DNA of 64,000 nt from Treponema sp. (lineage in GTDB: Bacteria > Spirochaetota > Spirochaetia > Treponematales > Treponemataceae): the NCBI GenBank assembly GCA_016293495.1, contig JAEDED010000009.1:26435-90434 (forward strand), read 5' to 3'. The notes under the pieces were generated by a model, which was not told the DNA's origin, ran no database searches, and saw only the letters and a list, made by a program, of their open reading frames with translations. Positions 19,101 through 27,156 of this stretch are shown here, piece after piece; the first letter of the stretch is position 1, and the number at the start of each line of letters is the position of its first letter. A program made the translations under genes and the position numbers.

Positions 19101-20477
19101 ATCCAGAAAGGTGACAAAGTAGTTGTTTCAGACGGCGACAGAGTTAAGAAAGATACAGTTATTATCAACCGCAAAGATGGTGATGTACTTGCAACTGACA
19201 AAGCTCGCGTAATCGTAACAAAGACAAATGTTTACCTCGCAAGCAACACTCAGAAAATCGAAATCATCAACGGTTCAACAGTATTCTGTAAAGCCGGCGA
19301 TTTCGTAGAAGCAAATCAGTCACTCGGTGAATTTGATACAACAAGCGATCCAATCATCGCTGAATACGACGGATATATCCACTACGAAGATATCGTAGAA
19401 GGCTCAACTCTCGAAGTTAAGATCGACAAAGTTTCTGAAAAAGCAGAGCGCTTTATTTCAGACCTTCACACAGAAGGTATGCAGCCAACTATCCGTATTA
19501 CTGATAACGATGGTAATGAAAAGGGAAGTTACTTCCTTCCATCTGGAGCTCTTCTCCTCGTTGATGACAAGAAGAAGATTTCTGCAGGTGAAACAATTGC
19601 CAAGATGCCTAAAGAAGCTGCTAAGACAAACGATATTACCGGTGGTCTTCCACGTGTATCTGAACTCTTTGAAGCTCGTAAACCAAAAGTTCCAACTGTA
19701 CTTTCACAGATTTCAGGAACTGTTAAGTTTAAGGACGTTACAAAAGGTAAACGTAAGATTACTGTAGAAGATAAGTTTGGTCGTGTATTCGAACATCTTA
19801 TTCCAATGACAAAACGTATGCTCGTACGTGATGGCGATACAGTAGAAGCTGGCGAACGCTTGTGTGATGGTGCTCCATCACCACACGACATTCTTGCAAT
19901 TCTTGGTGAAAATGCTCTCCAGAATTACTTGATGGACGAAATCCAGTCCGTTTACCGTGCACAGGGTGTATCTATTAACGATAAACATATCGGTATTATC
20001 GTACGCCAGATGTTGCGCAAAGTAGAAATCGTTGCTGTAGGTGATACACACTTCATCTATGGACAGCAGGTTGATAAATACAGATTCCACGAAGAAAATG
20101 CTAATATCGTAGCACAGGGTGGTCAGCCAGCAGTTGGTCGTCCAATGTTCCAGGGTATTACAAAAGCTTCTTTGAATGTAGACTCATTCATTTCAGCTGC
20201 ATCATTCCAGGAAACAACACGCGTTCTTACAAACGCAGCTATTTCTGGAGCTACAGACGGATTGCACGGAATCAAAGAAAACGTTGCAATTGGTCATATG
20301 ATTCCAGCCGGAACTGGTATCAAGAACTACAAAAACGTAAGACTTTTCGATTCAAGCGATATGGACTTGGACGTTAAGATGAACGAAGTTCTTGAAATGC
20401 GTCGTCAGGAAAAAGAAAGAGAATCACAGGTTGCTCACGTTGAAGAAGCAAACTATGATGCAGAAGAATCTGACTAA
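16191..20477 (+). CDS. rpoC: RNA polymerase subunit beta'
   Basis: The 1428-residue protein starts at the ATG at 16191, with AAGGAG at 16179-16184 inside rpoB. It carries the N-terminal zinc site (CYCGK and CDRCGVEV), the catalytic NADFDGDQM loop that holds the two metal ions, a trigger-loop region with ESGARGSPKQISQLAAMRG, and the second zinc site (CEAKHGICVKCYG). The in-frame start at 16152 is not used by the family. Confidence 0.98.
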   Translation: MRDIQDFDSIRLKLASPETIRQWSYGEVKKPETINYRTLRPEKDGLFCERIFGTTKEWECYCGKFKSIRYKGVICDRCGVEVTHFKVRRERTGHIELAAPVSHIWYYRSVPSRMGLLLDLQVAALRSVLYYEKYIVIDPGDTDLKQNQLLTEDEYMEAEERYGGTFQAGMGAEAIKTLLENLDLDALAAELRDKMIEKGAKSDKRLLKRIEIVENFRTSGNKASWMILDVIPVMPPDLRPMVQLDGGRFATSDLNDLYRRVINRNNRLNRLIALSAPDIIIRNEKRLLQEAVDGLFDNSKKKRVVKGASNRPLKSISDMIKGKQGRFRQNLLGKRVDYSGRSVIVVGPELKLWQCGVPTKMALELFKPFIMKKLVDKQVAFNIKKAKQVVESEAPEVFAILDEVVREHPVMLNRAPTLHRLGIQAFEPVLVEGKALKLHPLACKAFNADFDGDQMAIHVPLTQAAQMECWTLMLSARNLLDPANGNAIVGPSQDMVLGIYYMTAVKPKAKGTGKRFSDPDEVRMAAECGNIEWQALIKVPAPKDSFKEGAFKKGDIIETTAGTLAFNEAMPEEVNYQNEQLGEKQLKKMIEKVYNSKEPGKGGPWLTIKMLDAIKAVGYKNATFYGATLSMEDIIIPAEKKAMMEKANKENEKIVNDAKRGTITSEERYNKVTDLWSKTNDELTKKMMDTLRKDKDGFNTIFMMAESGARGSPKQISQLAAMRGLMAKPSGDIIELPIRSNFYEGLSVIEYFISTSGARKGLSDTALKTADAGYMTRRLVDVAQDVVVNEEDCGTINGIDYAAIKEGDEIVEPISKRIVGHFTIERVVDPMTGDLICDVNSYITDELAKQIEEAGVEKVKLRTVLTCEAKHGICVKCYGKNLARNKIVEIGEAVGIIAAQSIGQPGTQLTMRTFHVGGTASKATEDNRIVLKYPAIIEDVVGAHVVTKDKNWLFTRKGYMNVSRILASFEIQKGDKVVVSDGDRVKKDTVIINRKDGDVLATDKARVIVTKTNVYLASNTQKIEIINGSTVFCKAGDFVEANQSLGEFDTTSDPIIAEYDGYIHYEDIVEGSTLEVKIDKVSEKAERFISDLHTEGMQPTIRITDNDGNEKGSYFLPSGALLLVDDKKKISAGETIAKMPKEAAKTNDITGGLPRVSELFEARKPKVPTVLSQISGTVKFKDVTKGKRKITVEDKFGRVFEHLIPMTKRMLVRDGDTVEAGERLCDGAPSPHDILAILGENALQNYLMDEIQSVYRAQGVSINDKHIGIIVRQMLRKVEIVAVGDTHFIYGQQVDKYRFHEENANIVAQGGQPAVGRPMFQGITKASLNVDSFISAASFQETTRVLTNAAISGATDGLHGIKENVAIGHMIPAGTGIKNYKNVRLFDSSDMDLDVKMNEVLEMRRQEKERESQVAHVEEANYDAEESD

Positions 20478-20510
20478 TCTGACTTAACGGATTAACCAAG
20501 TCGTGAATTG

Positions 20511-20542
20511 CCACCTGCACGAAAAATGCAGGTGGTTTTTTT
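20511..20542 (+). terminator. Terminator of the rpoBC operon
   Basis: CCACCTGCA and TGCAGGTGG form a perfect 9-bp stem followed by seven T's. Confidence 0.93.
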
Positions 20543-20555
20543 ATAGGAAAATAAA

Positions 20556-20810
20556 ATGCACGTAGAGTATAAAACAGTAAATACATGTGCTTCAAAAATC
20601 GAATTCGATATTGAAGGCGACGTAATTACAAATGTAAAATTCCACGGCGGATGTAACGGAAACCTTAAAGCAGTTTCGAAGCTCGTAGACGGAATGACAG
20701 TAGAACAGATTGAAACAAAGTTAAAAGGAAATACCTGCGGCCCAAGATCAACTTCATGTGCCGACCAGCTTTGCACAGCAATCAGAAATGCTTTTGAAGA
20801 AAACAAATAA
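20556..20810 (+). CDS. TSCPD-domain small protein
   Basis: This 84-residue protein has the pattern of the TSCPD family: KTVNTCASKIEFDIEGDVI, FHGGCNGN, NTCGPRSTSCADQL and a closing CTAIRNA. Three of its four cysteines are conserved in the family, which also occurs at the C-terminus of some B12-dependent ribonucleotide reductases. Its stand-alone function is unknown. It lies just behind the rpoBC terminator and has its own terminator. Confidence 0.85.
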   Translation: MHVEYKTVNTCASKIEFDIEGDVITNVKFHGGCNGNLKAVSKLVDGMTVEQIETKLKGNTCGPRSTSCADQLCTAIRNAFEENK

Positions 20811-20830
20811 CTTTATTAGTATAAAAAAAT

Positions 20831-20881
20831 GCCCTGGTACGAACATCTGCTTTAAACAGATTCTCGTTCCAGGGCTTTTTT
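20831..20881 (+). terminator. Terminator of the TSCPD gene
   Basis: GCCCTGG and CCAGGGC bound a long stem continued by ACGAA/TTCGT-type pairs around a TTTAAA loop, followed by a T tract. Confidence 0.9.
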
Positions 20882-20939
20882 ATTTTAACAAAACTGATCC
20901 GTAATCAGAATTAATTTTGGATTAGTATGTAAACTTAAA

Positions 20940-22991
20940 CTAGTAAGTGAACTTAAATAACGGATTTGAAAGTTCTTCTTTGTTTGCAAATGGTCCTGCG
21001 ATTGGAGCAGAATCACGTTTAGCATCATAGAAGTCTGTATCAAATGTAATTGGTGTTCCGTCTGGATTTTCGTATTTTTCTTCTGGTTCAAATGCAGGCA
21101 TAATGTCGTCTGTGTGAATCAGACTGCATTTTGCTTCTGGCATAAAGTCGTAGAGATTTGTTTCAATTGTAACTTTACCGTCAACATTTTTAACACCGAT
21201 AGTAACTTTATTCTTCTTATCAACATATGCGTCTGTTTCTTTCTTCATCGGCTTTGCATCGTTGAAGTAAACATTTCCCTTTGCCCAAACTGGAAGCTTT
21301 GAGTAGTAACGGTCAGTTGTTACAGAACCCATTCCGCAGTAACCTTCAAACTGTGCGTCCCATTCTTCAAATGTCGGATAATCATCATACTGAATTGTAC
21401 CAGTGATAATGTTTCCGTCATCCCAGTCCAATTTTTTCTGTTTAACCATTTTCTTCATTTCTTTCATTGTTTTTTTCATAAATGGACGCATTGGCTGCTG
21501 AATGAAAATGTTGTTGAAGAACGAACAGTCTCCGTGAAGGAATGACATAAAGCCTGTGATATTAGTTCCGTGTGGAACGTGAATAGGTGTATAGCGTGGA
21601 GAAGGAAGATTAGGAGCGCCGTTGTTTGTTCCGAGAGAAACTGCTGTAAATCCTCCGGCTATAATGTTGTGAACACATGCAACGCCTTGAGTAGCAAGCT
21701 TTAATGCTCTGTCAGAAAGGAAGATGTTGTTGTCAACAAGAGTAGGTCCGTGAGAAACTTCAATGAACAAGTCTTCGGCAGCACCAATGAGACTTTCTTT
21801 ATTCATGTTCCAGCTTTCAGGAAGACAGTTGTTATAGAAAAGATTCTGTGTAACGCGAGTTCCCTGAGCCTGCCAGTCAAGCCAGATACCGCGGGTACAG
21901 TTATGAATGTGATTGTGTCTGAAAATAACATCGATTGCGGCATGCATTTTAATACCGCCGATTTCGGCACCAGCAAGATTCTGCTTGTTGTTGATGTGGT
22001 GAATGTGGTTGTTTTCGATTAATGAGAAAACGCCGCCAAGGTGACCGACAATTCCAGTCTGACCGCAGTTATGAATTTCACAGCCGCGAACTGTATGAGA
22101 ACCGATAGTTTCTTTCGACCAGCCGTCATTCTGTGCGATACAAACACAGTCACGCTGTGTCTGAGTACCGTCTTTATATTTTTTATGAAGCCACTTATTG
22201 TCGTTACCTTCCTGGTAATATTTACCAAGAGAAATACCCGAACATTTAGATTCAAAAATATGGCAGTCTTCGATTACCCAGCCTTTAGACCAGTGAGGTC
22301 CGATCATGCCGTCCTGGTAAGCAGTAGGCGGTGCCCACTGAGTTGCAGCTTTTGAAACAGTAAAGCCAGAAAGTGTAATATAACCTTTTCCCATTTCAGA
22401 TGGAAGGAAACAGTTTCTGCGAACTGCAATTTCTACATCTTCTGCATTAGGATCTTTTCCCTGGAAGTTTGCATAAATTATAGTTTCATCTTTTGCTGTG
22501 TCCTGTTCTGTGTACCATGTATAAACTGAAAAATCCTGATCCCAGGATGCTTTGTAAACTTCTGGATTTTTAACTTTTGCCAGTTCTGTTACTTCGTACA
22601 TTGATTTGCCGTTGAGGTAAACATCGCCGGTATGTGCAATCATGTAAGCAATGAACCAGTCTCCGCTTACGAGTGTTGTGTATGGATTGTAGTCGCCGAA
22701 GATTTTATTCGAAATGCTTGCTTTGTAAACATTTCCTTCGACCTTCTCCCAGTTTTTAACCTGTTCAGCACCTGTGATGTGCGCTGCTTTGAGAGTCGCG
22801 CTTTTGTAAACAATCGGCTTTTCTGCAGTTCCTCCGTTTTTTGGATTAACATATTCGCGGTAAACACCTGGTGCTACGATTACTTCATCTCCTGGCTGTG
22901 CAATATCTGCTGCCTGCTGGATTTTTTTAAATGGATTTTCTTTAGTTCCATTTCCGCCTTCTGAGGCATTAATGTCTACGTAATAATTCAA
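20940..22991 (-). CDS. Right-handed parallel beta-helix protein, polysaccharide-enzyme-like
   Basis: The 683-residue protein opens with YYVDINASEGGNGTKENPF and AAQPGD-type residues followed by VYREYV, the N-terminal layout of DUF1565/pectate-lyase-like beta-helices. The middle holds many N-x-I/H-N turns (such as GGIKMHAAIDVIFRHNHIHN) typical of helix rungs. No signal peptide is visible, so it may be cytoplasmic. The start is a TTG at 22991 with a perfect AAGGAG 8 bases upstream. It may be a glycosidase or lyase for a plant or host polysaccharide, but the activity cannot be named. It runs against the flanking operons. Confidence 0.78.
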   Translation of the reverse strand: MNYYVDINASEGGNGTKENPFKKIQQAADIAQPGDEVIVAPGVYREYVNPKNGGTAEKPIVYKSATLKAAHITGAEQVKNWEKVEGNVYKASISNKIFGDYNPYTTLVSGDWFIAYMIAHTGDVYLNGKSMYEVTELAKVKNPEVYKASWDQDFSVYTWYTEQDTAKDETIIYANFQGKDPNAEDVEIAVRRNCFLPSEMGKGYITLSGFTVSKAATQWAPPTAYQDGMIGPHWSKGWVIEDCHIFESKCSGISLGKYYQEGNDNKWLHKKYKDGTQTQRDCVCIAQNDGWSKETIGSHTVRGCEIHNCGQTGIVGHLGGVFSLIENNHIHHINNKQNLAGAEIGGIKMHAAIDVIFRHNHIHNCTRGIWLDWQAQGTRVTQNLFYNNCLPESWNMNKESLIGAAEDLFIEVSHGPTLVDNNIFLSDRALKLATQGVACVHNIIAGGFTAVSLGTNNGAPNLPSPRYTPIHVPHGTNITGFMSFLHGDCSFFNNIFIQQPMRPFMKKTMKEMKKMVKQKKLDWDDGNIITGTIQYDDYPTFEEWDAQFEGYCGMGSVTTDRYYSKLPVWAKGNVYFNDAKPMKKETDAYVDKKNKVTIGVKNVDGKVTIETNLYDFMPEAKCSLIHTDDIMPAFEPEEKYENPDGTPITFDTDFYDAKRDSAPIAGPFANKEELSNPLFKFTY

Positions 22992-23327
22992 ATTGAATTC
23001 TCCTTTACATTTAATATAAGAATTGTATGTATTTTACATCAGGTTGCAGCGTTTTTGTAGAATAAGTAAGCGGGAATTTTCAAAAAAGACAAAAATTTAG
23101 ATAAAAATGACATAAATTTGACAATATTCTGTTGGAAAATGGAAATTCCCTATAAATAGTTTTTATATATAGAAGAAATCTGTATTTCCCTGAATTTGCA
23201 TGAATTTATGAAAATTCCCTTGAATTCATTTTCTAAATTCATTAAACTTATCAAACCTATCATTAGGTATTATTATGCAATTTTACCGGGGTGCTGACCG
23301 GGTAATATAATAAGGAGACATTTTAAG
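22992..23327 (+). promoter_or_regulatory. Divergent control region before rpsL
   Basis: There is no gene here. The best forward promoter is TTGAAT (23220-23225), 17 bases, TAAACT (23243-23248). An isolated TTGACA is at 23118. ATTCCCT-type motifs recur near 23142, 23185 and 23212. A GC-rich hairpin (ACCGG/CCGGT-type, 23285-23305) lies just before the rpsL ribosome site AAGGAG. Confidence 0.5.
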
Positions 23328-23702
23328 ATGCCTACAATTAATCAGTTGATTCGTCAGGGACGTAAGTCAGCTGCGAACAGGACCAAATCTCCCGCACTTG
23401 AGTCTTGTCCACAGAAACGTGGCGTATGTACACGTGTAATGACTGTTACTCCAAAAAAACCAAACTCAGCTTTACGTAAAGTAGCTCGTGTTCGTTTGTC
23501 AAATGGTATTGAAGTTACTGCATATATTCCAGGTATTGGACACAACTTGCAGGAACACTCAGTAGTTTTAATCCGTGGTGGTCGTGTTAAAGACCTTCCA
23601 GGTGTACGTTATCACATCATTCGTGGTACAAAAGATACTCTTGGCGTAGAAGGACGTAAACGTGGTCGTTCTAAATATGGTGCTAAGAGACCTAAGGCAT
23701 AA
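23328..23702 (+). CDS. rpsL: 30S ribosomal protein S12
   Basis: The 124-residue protein has the decoding-centre motif TPKKPNSALRKVARV with both lysines (43 and 44) intact, and GGRVKDLPGVRYH, also wild-type. From established knowledge, changes at these lysines give streptomycin resistance, so the sensitive form is encoded. AAGGAG precedes the ATG. Confidence 0.98.
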   Translation: MPTINQLIRQGRKSAANRTKSPALESCPQKRGVCTRVMTVTPKKPNSALRKVARVRLSNGIEVTAYIPGIGHNLQEHSVVLIRGGRVKDLPGVRYHIIRGTKDTLGVEGRKRGRSKYGAKRPKA

Positions 23703-23717
23703 TAGAGGAGGATTAAG

Positions 23718-24188
23718 ATGGGAAGACACAAGAAATCAGTAAATCGTCCAGTTATGCCAGACGCTAAATATAATAGTCAGGTTGTTTCAAAATTCGTTGC
23801 TCGCATGATGCTCGACGGAAAAAAAGATACTTGTACAAAAATTATCTATGAAGCAATGGACAAACTCAAGGCTAAAACAGGAAACGAACCTTTGGAAGTA
23901 TTCCTCAAGGCTCTCGACAATGTTAAGCCAGTTGTAGAAGTAAAATCACGCCGCGTTGGTGGTGCTACATATCAGGTTCCAGTAGAAATCCGTGATGCTC
24001 GTCGCGAAGCTCTTGCTATGCGTTGGATCATCGAAGCTGCTCGTAAGAGAAGCGGACACGGAATGGCAGATACTCTTTCTGCTGAACTTTTGGATGCTTT
24101 CAACAATACTGGTACAGCATTCAAGAAGAAGGAAGATACACACAAAATGGCTGAAGCTAACAAAGCTTTCGCTCATTTCCGCTGGTAG
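23718..24188 (+). CDS. rpsG: 30S ribosomal protein S7
   Basis: The 156-residue protein has VKSRRVGGATYQVPVEIR and RRALAMRW-like (REALAMRWI) motifs of S7, which nucleates assembly of the 30S head. It follows rpsL by 15 bases. fusA does not follow, unlike the classic str operon; a terminator follows instead. Confidence 0.98.
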   Translation: MGRHKKSVNRPVMPDAKYNSQVVSKFVARMMLDGKKDTCTKIIYEAMDKLKAKTGNEPLEVFLKALDNVKPVVEVKSRRVGGATYQVPVEIRDARREALAMRWIIEAARKRSGHGMADTLSAELLDAFNNTGTAFKKKEDTHKMAEANKAFAHFRW

Positions 24189-24240
24189 TATTAAAAACGG
24201 CAGTAAGGTTTACCTGCTGCTGTTAAAACTTCTTAAAAAG

Positions 24241-24264
24241 GCGCCTTTAACAGGGCGCTTTTTT
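24241..24264 (+). terminator. Terminator of rpsL-rpsG
   Basis: GCGCCT and AGGGCGC pair with one bulge, followed by six T's. Another stem (AACGGCAG.../...CTGCTGTT, 24195-24224) lies just upstream. Confidence 0.85.
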
Positions 24265-24310
24265 ATTTTAAAAAAAATGCTTTTTAGGTATTGAAACTTA
24301 TTTCAAAAAG

Positions 24311-24340
24311 TTGTATAAATTGAGAACCAGTCTATATATT
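24311..24340 (+). promoter_or_regulatory. Probable tuf-S10 operon promoter
   Basis: TTGTAT (24311-24316), an 18-base spacer and TATATT (24335-24340), inside CTATATATTATAGG. This is the best promoter in the 650 bases between rpsG and tuf. Confidence 0.6.
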
Positions 24341-24346
24341 ATAGGC

Positions 24347-24840
24347 AATTCATGGGTTCTTTGAGAGTCAGGCGGATTTAATCCGGTAAAATCGTAAAGT
24401 TTGCTATCGTAAGGTGGGATTCAGATTTTTACGACCCTTGAATGGATGTTATCATCGTTGATGATAACTATGACTACAAAGCATTAAGGGTTTCTGCTGC
24501 AGCTAGTAACTGCCAGGCTCCAGGATGCCAGACCAGTCATCAATGTGATTTTCTTGATGATGATAGGTGGTACCGGCCTTAACATTTCGAATAGATGAAA
24601 TGTTTTGTGAGAATTATCTAAATTAAAACTGTCAGGAATGACGGAAGCATTTGAAAATAATGCAGAGTTGGATGGTTCCTTTCCGATTACTACTAATCTC
24701 TTCAATAAAAACGCGATTAATGTGTATGCGAATGGTTGTTCTTTTAGTTTAAAGATCGCTATTCTGGCTTAAAGTGCAACACAAAAAATATTATTTTGAA
24801 TGCCGGTAGACAACAAATGATACCGGTAAGGAGAAAAAAC
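24347..24840 (+). promoter_or_regulatory. Very long structured leader of tuf
   Basis: About 490 bases without a convincing reading frame. Hairpins include CGGAT/ATCCG near 24374, GTTATCATC/GATGATAAC (perfect 9 bp, near 24448-24468), AACATTTC/GAAATGTT (near 24583-24605), and CCGGTA/TACCGG (24803-24826), which ends 1 base before the AAGGAG of tuf. I recognise no known riboswitch or structured RNA. Confidence 0.6.
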
Positions 24841-26025
24841 ATGGCTAAGGAAGTGTTCGTAAGAACAAAACCTCACATGAACGTTGGTACTATCGGTCAC
24901 GTAGACCATGGTAAGACAACTTTGTCAGCTGCTATCACAACATACTGTGGTAACAAATACGGTGACAAAGTACTCAAGTATGACGAAATCGATAACGCTC
25001 CAGAAGAAAAGGAACGTGGTATCACAATCAACACTCGTCACTTGGAATATCAGTCAGACAAGAGACACTACGCACACATTGACTGTCCAGGACATGCTGA
25101 CTACGTTAAGAACATGATTACTGGTGCTGCACAGATGGATGGTGCTATTCTTGTAGTTGCTGGTACTGACGGTGTAATGCCTCAGACAAAAGAACACCTT
25201 TTGCTTGCTCGCCAGGTAGGTGTACCAAAGATTATCGTATTCTTGAACAAAGCTGATCTTGCAGACCCTGATATGCTTGAACTCTGTGAAGAAGATGTTA
25301 AAGATACTCTTGTATCTTACGGATTCTCTGCAGATACACCTATCATCAAAGGTTCTGCATTCAAAGCATTAAACGAAGCAACAGATCCTGCTAATACAGC
25401 TTGTATCGAAGAATTGCTCACAGCTATGGATACATGGTTCGACGATCCAGTTCGTGATGAATCAAAACCATTCTTGATGCCAATCGAAGACATCTTCACA
25501 ATTTCTGGTCGTGGTACTGTAGTAACAGGACGTATCGAACGTGGTGTTGTAAACATGTCACAGGAAGTTGAAATCGTAGGTATCCGTCCTACAGTTAAAT
25601 CAACAGTAACAGGTATCGAAATGTTCCAGAAGACACTTGAGCAGGGTCAGGCTGGTGATAACGTAGGTATCCTCCTCCGTGGTATTGAAAAGAAAGATGT
25701 TATCCGTGGACAGGTTCTTTCTGCTCCTGGAACAATTCACCCACACACAAAATTCGAAGCTCAGATTTACGTTCTTTCAAAAGAAGAAGGTGGACGTCAC
25801 TCACCATTCTTCTCTGGATATCGTCCACAGTTCTACTTCCGTACAACAGATATTACTGGTACAGTAAATCTCGAAGCTGGAACAGACATGGTAAAACCAG
25901 GTGATAACGTAAAAATCATCGGTGAACTTATTCACCCAATCGCTATGGACGAAGGTCTTAAACTCGCTATCCGTGAAGGCGGTCGTACAATCGCTTCTGG
26001 ACAGGTCACAAAAATCATAGAATAG
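24841..26025 (+). CDS. tuf: Elongation factor Tu
   Basis: The 394-residue GTPase delivers aminoacyl-tRNA to the ribosome. The G motifs are GHVDHGKT (near residue 19), DCPGHADY, and NKAD; domain 2 has TISGRGTVVTGRIERG and domain 3 GYRPQFYFRTTDITG. An upstream in-frame start at 24796 lies inside the leader hairpin; the ATG at 24841 with AAGGAG is correct. It is the first gene of the S10 cluster. Confidence 0.98.
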   Translation: MAKEVFVRTKPHMNVGTIGHVDHGKTTLSAAITTYCGNKYGDKVLKYDEIDNAPEEKERGITINTRHLEYQSDKRHYAHIDCPGHADYVKNMITGAAQMDGAILVVAGTDGVMPQTKEHLLLARQVGVPKIIVFLNKADLADPDMLELCEEDVKDTLVSYGFSADTPIIKGSAFKALNEATDPANTACIEELLTAMDTWFDDPVRDESKPFLMPIEDIFTISGRGTVVTGRIERGVVNMSQEVEIVGIRPTVKSTVTGIEMFQKTLEQGQAGDNVGILLRGIEKKDVIRGQVLSAPGTIHPHTKFEAQIYVLSKEEGGRHSPFFSGYRPQFYFRTTDITGTVNLEAGTDMVKPGDNVKIIGELIHPIAMDEGLKLAIREGGRTIASGQVTKIIE

Positions 26026-26087
26026 TTAATTATTCTTGAAACAGGCTTGCAGCAATGCAAACCTGTTTCAAAATTAGGAGTACATAA

Positions 26088-26396
26088 ATGGCTAACGGAA
26101 AGATTCGTGTCAGACTCAGAGCATTTGATGTAGAGTTGATCGATCAGAGTGCAAAAGCCATCGTGCAGACAGTTCAGAAAGCTGGAGCAAAGGTTTCAGG
26201 ACCTATTCCACTTCCTACAAGAATTAACAAGGTAACTGTACTTCGTTCACCTCACGTAAACAAAAAGTCACGTGAACAGTTCGAAATGCGTACACACAAA
26301 CGCCTTATTGACATTCTTGAACCTTCATCAGAAGTAATGGACTCATTGATGAAGCTCGAATTGCCAGCCGGTGTAGATGTAGAAATTAAACAGTAA
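26088..26396 (+). CDS. rpsJ: 30S ribosomal protein S10
   Basis: The 102-residue protein has KIRVRLRAFDVELIDQSA and PLPTRINKVTVLRSPHVNKK. S10 is also a NusB partner in rRNA antitermination. It follows tuf by 62 bases. Confidence 0.98.
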   Translation: MANGKIRVRLRAFDVELIDQSAKAIVQTVQKAGAKVSGPIPLPTRINKVTVLRSPHVNKKSREQFEMRTHKRLIDILEPSSEVMDSLMKLELPAGVDVEIKQ

Positions 26397-26460
26397 GTCT
26401 TAACGGATTGCTGTAATGGTACGGTCCCCTGGATCTGGGATGGCGGCCAAGAAATTAAAT

Positions 26461-26499
26461 GGAAAGTATTCCAGGGCTAACACTGGAAAGTTACTTTTC
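26461..26499 (+). promoter_or_regulatory. Long hairpin between rpsJ and rplC
   Basis: GGAAAGTA-TTCCAG and CTGGAA-AGT-TACTTTTC form a two-part stem of about 13 bp around an 8-base loop, in an unusually long 123-base gap, a few bases before the rplC ribosome site. Confidence 0.65.
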
Positions 26500-26519
26500 A
26501 AGAATTAAGGAGAATCAGA

Positions 26520-27140
26520 ATGAAAGGTCTGATCGCAAAGAAAGTGGGAATGACCCAGGTTTTCGACGAAAGCGGCAATTTGACACCAGTCACCGTGATC
26601 CGCGTTGAACCAAATGTGGTTGTTGCTACAAAGACAAAAGAAAACTGCGGTTACGATGCTGTAGTACTTGGTTTGGAAGATCTTAAAGCTTCTAAAGTAA
26701 GTAAAGCATATGCCGGACAGTTCAAAGACAATGTTACACCAAAAAGAACATTGAAAGAATTCCGTAACTTCGAAGCTGAAGTAAAAGTTGGAGACCAGAT
26801 TGGTGTTGAACTTTTTAACAGCGTTCGCTTCCTCGATGTTACAGCAACATCTAAAGGTAAGGGATTCCAGGGTGTAATGAAGAGATGGGGCTTCCATGGT
26901 GGACGTGCTACACATGGTTCTAAGTTCCATAGAGAAGCCGGTGGTACAGGATCTTGTACTACTCCTGGACACTGTTTCAAAAACGTAAAGATGCCTGGAC
27001 GTATGGGATTTGATCGTATTACAGTACAGAATCTTCGTATTGTAAAAGTTGACCCAGAATTGAAGGTAATCTTGGTAAAAGGTGCCGTTCCAGGTAACAA
27101 AGACTGCACACTTATCGTGAAGTCCGCAGTAAAGAAATAA
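26520..27140 (+). CDS. rplC: 50S ribosomal protein L3
   Basis: The 206-residue protein has KGLIAKKVGMTQVF at the start and the L3 loop with SKGKGFQGVMKRWGFHGG followed by HGSKFHREAGGTG. AAGGAG precedes the ATG. Confidence 0.98.
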   Translation: MKGLIAKKVGMTQVFDESGNLTPVTVIRVEPNVVVATKTKENCGYDAVVLGLEDLKASKVSKAYAGQFKDNVTPKRTLKEFRNFEAEVKVGDQIGVELFNSVRFLDVTATSKGKGFQGVMKRWGFHGGRATHGSKFHREAGGTGSCTTPGHCFKNVKMPGRMGFDRITVQNLRIVKVDPELKVILVKGAVPGNKDCTLIVKSAVKK

Positions 27141-27156
27141 TCAGAGGAATTAGAAT

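Noticed and set aside
23118..23156. rpsL promoter from TTGACA (23118) and TATAAA (23151)
   Set aside because: The two boxes are 27 bases apart, which is too far. The pair at 23220/23243 is better spaced.
24484..24705. Reverse-strand frame of 73 residues in the tuf leader
   Set aside because: No ribosome site, no protein-like pattern, and it overlaps predicted leader hairpins.
24347..24840. tmRNA or RNase P RNA in the tuf leader
   Set aside because: None of the conserved blocks I know for these RNAs is present.
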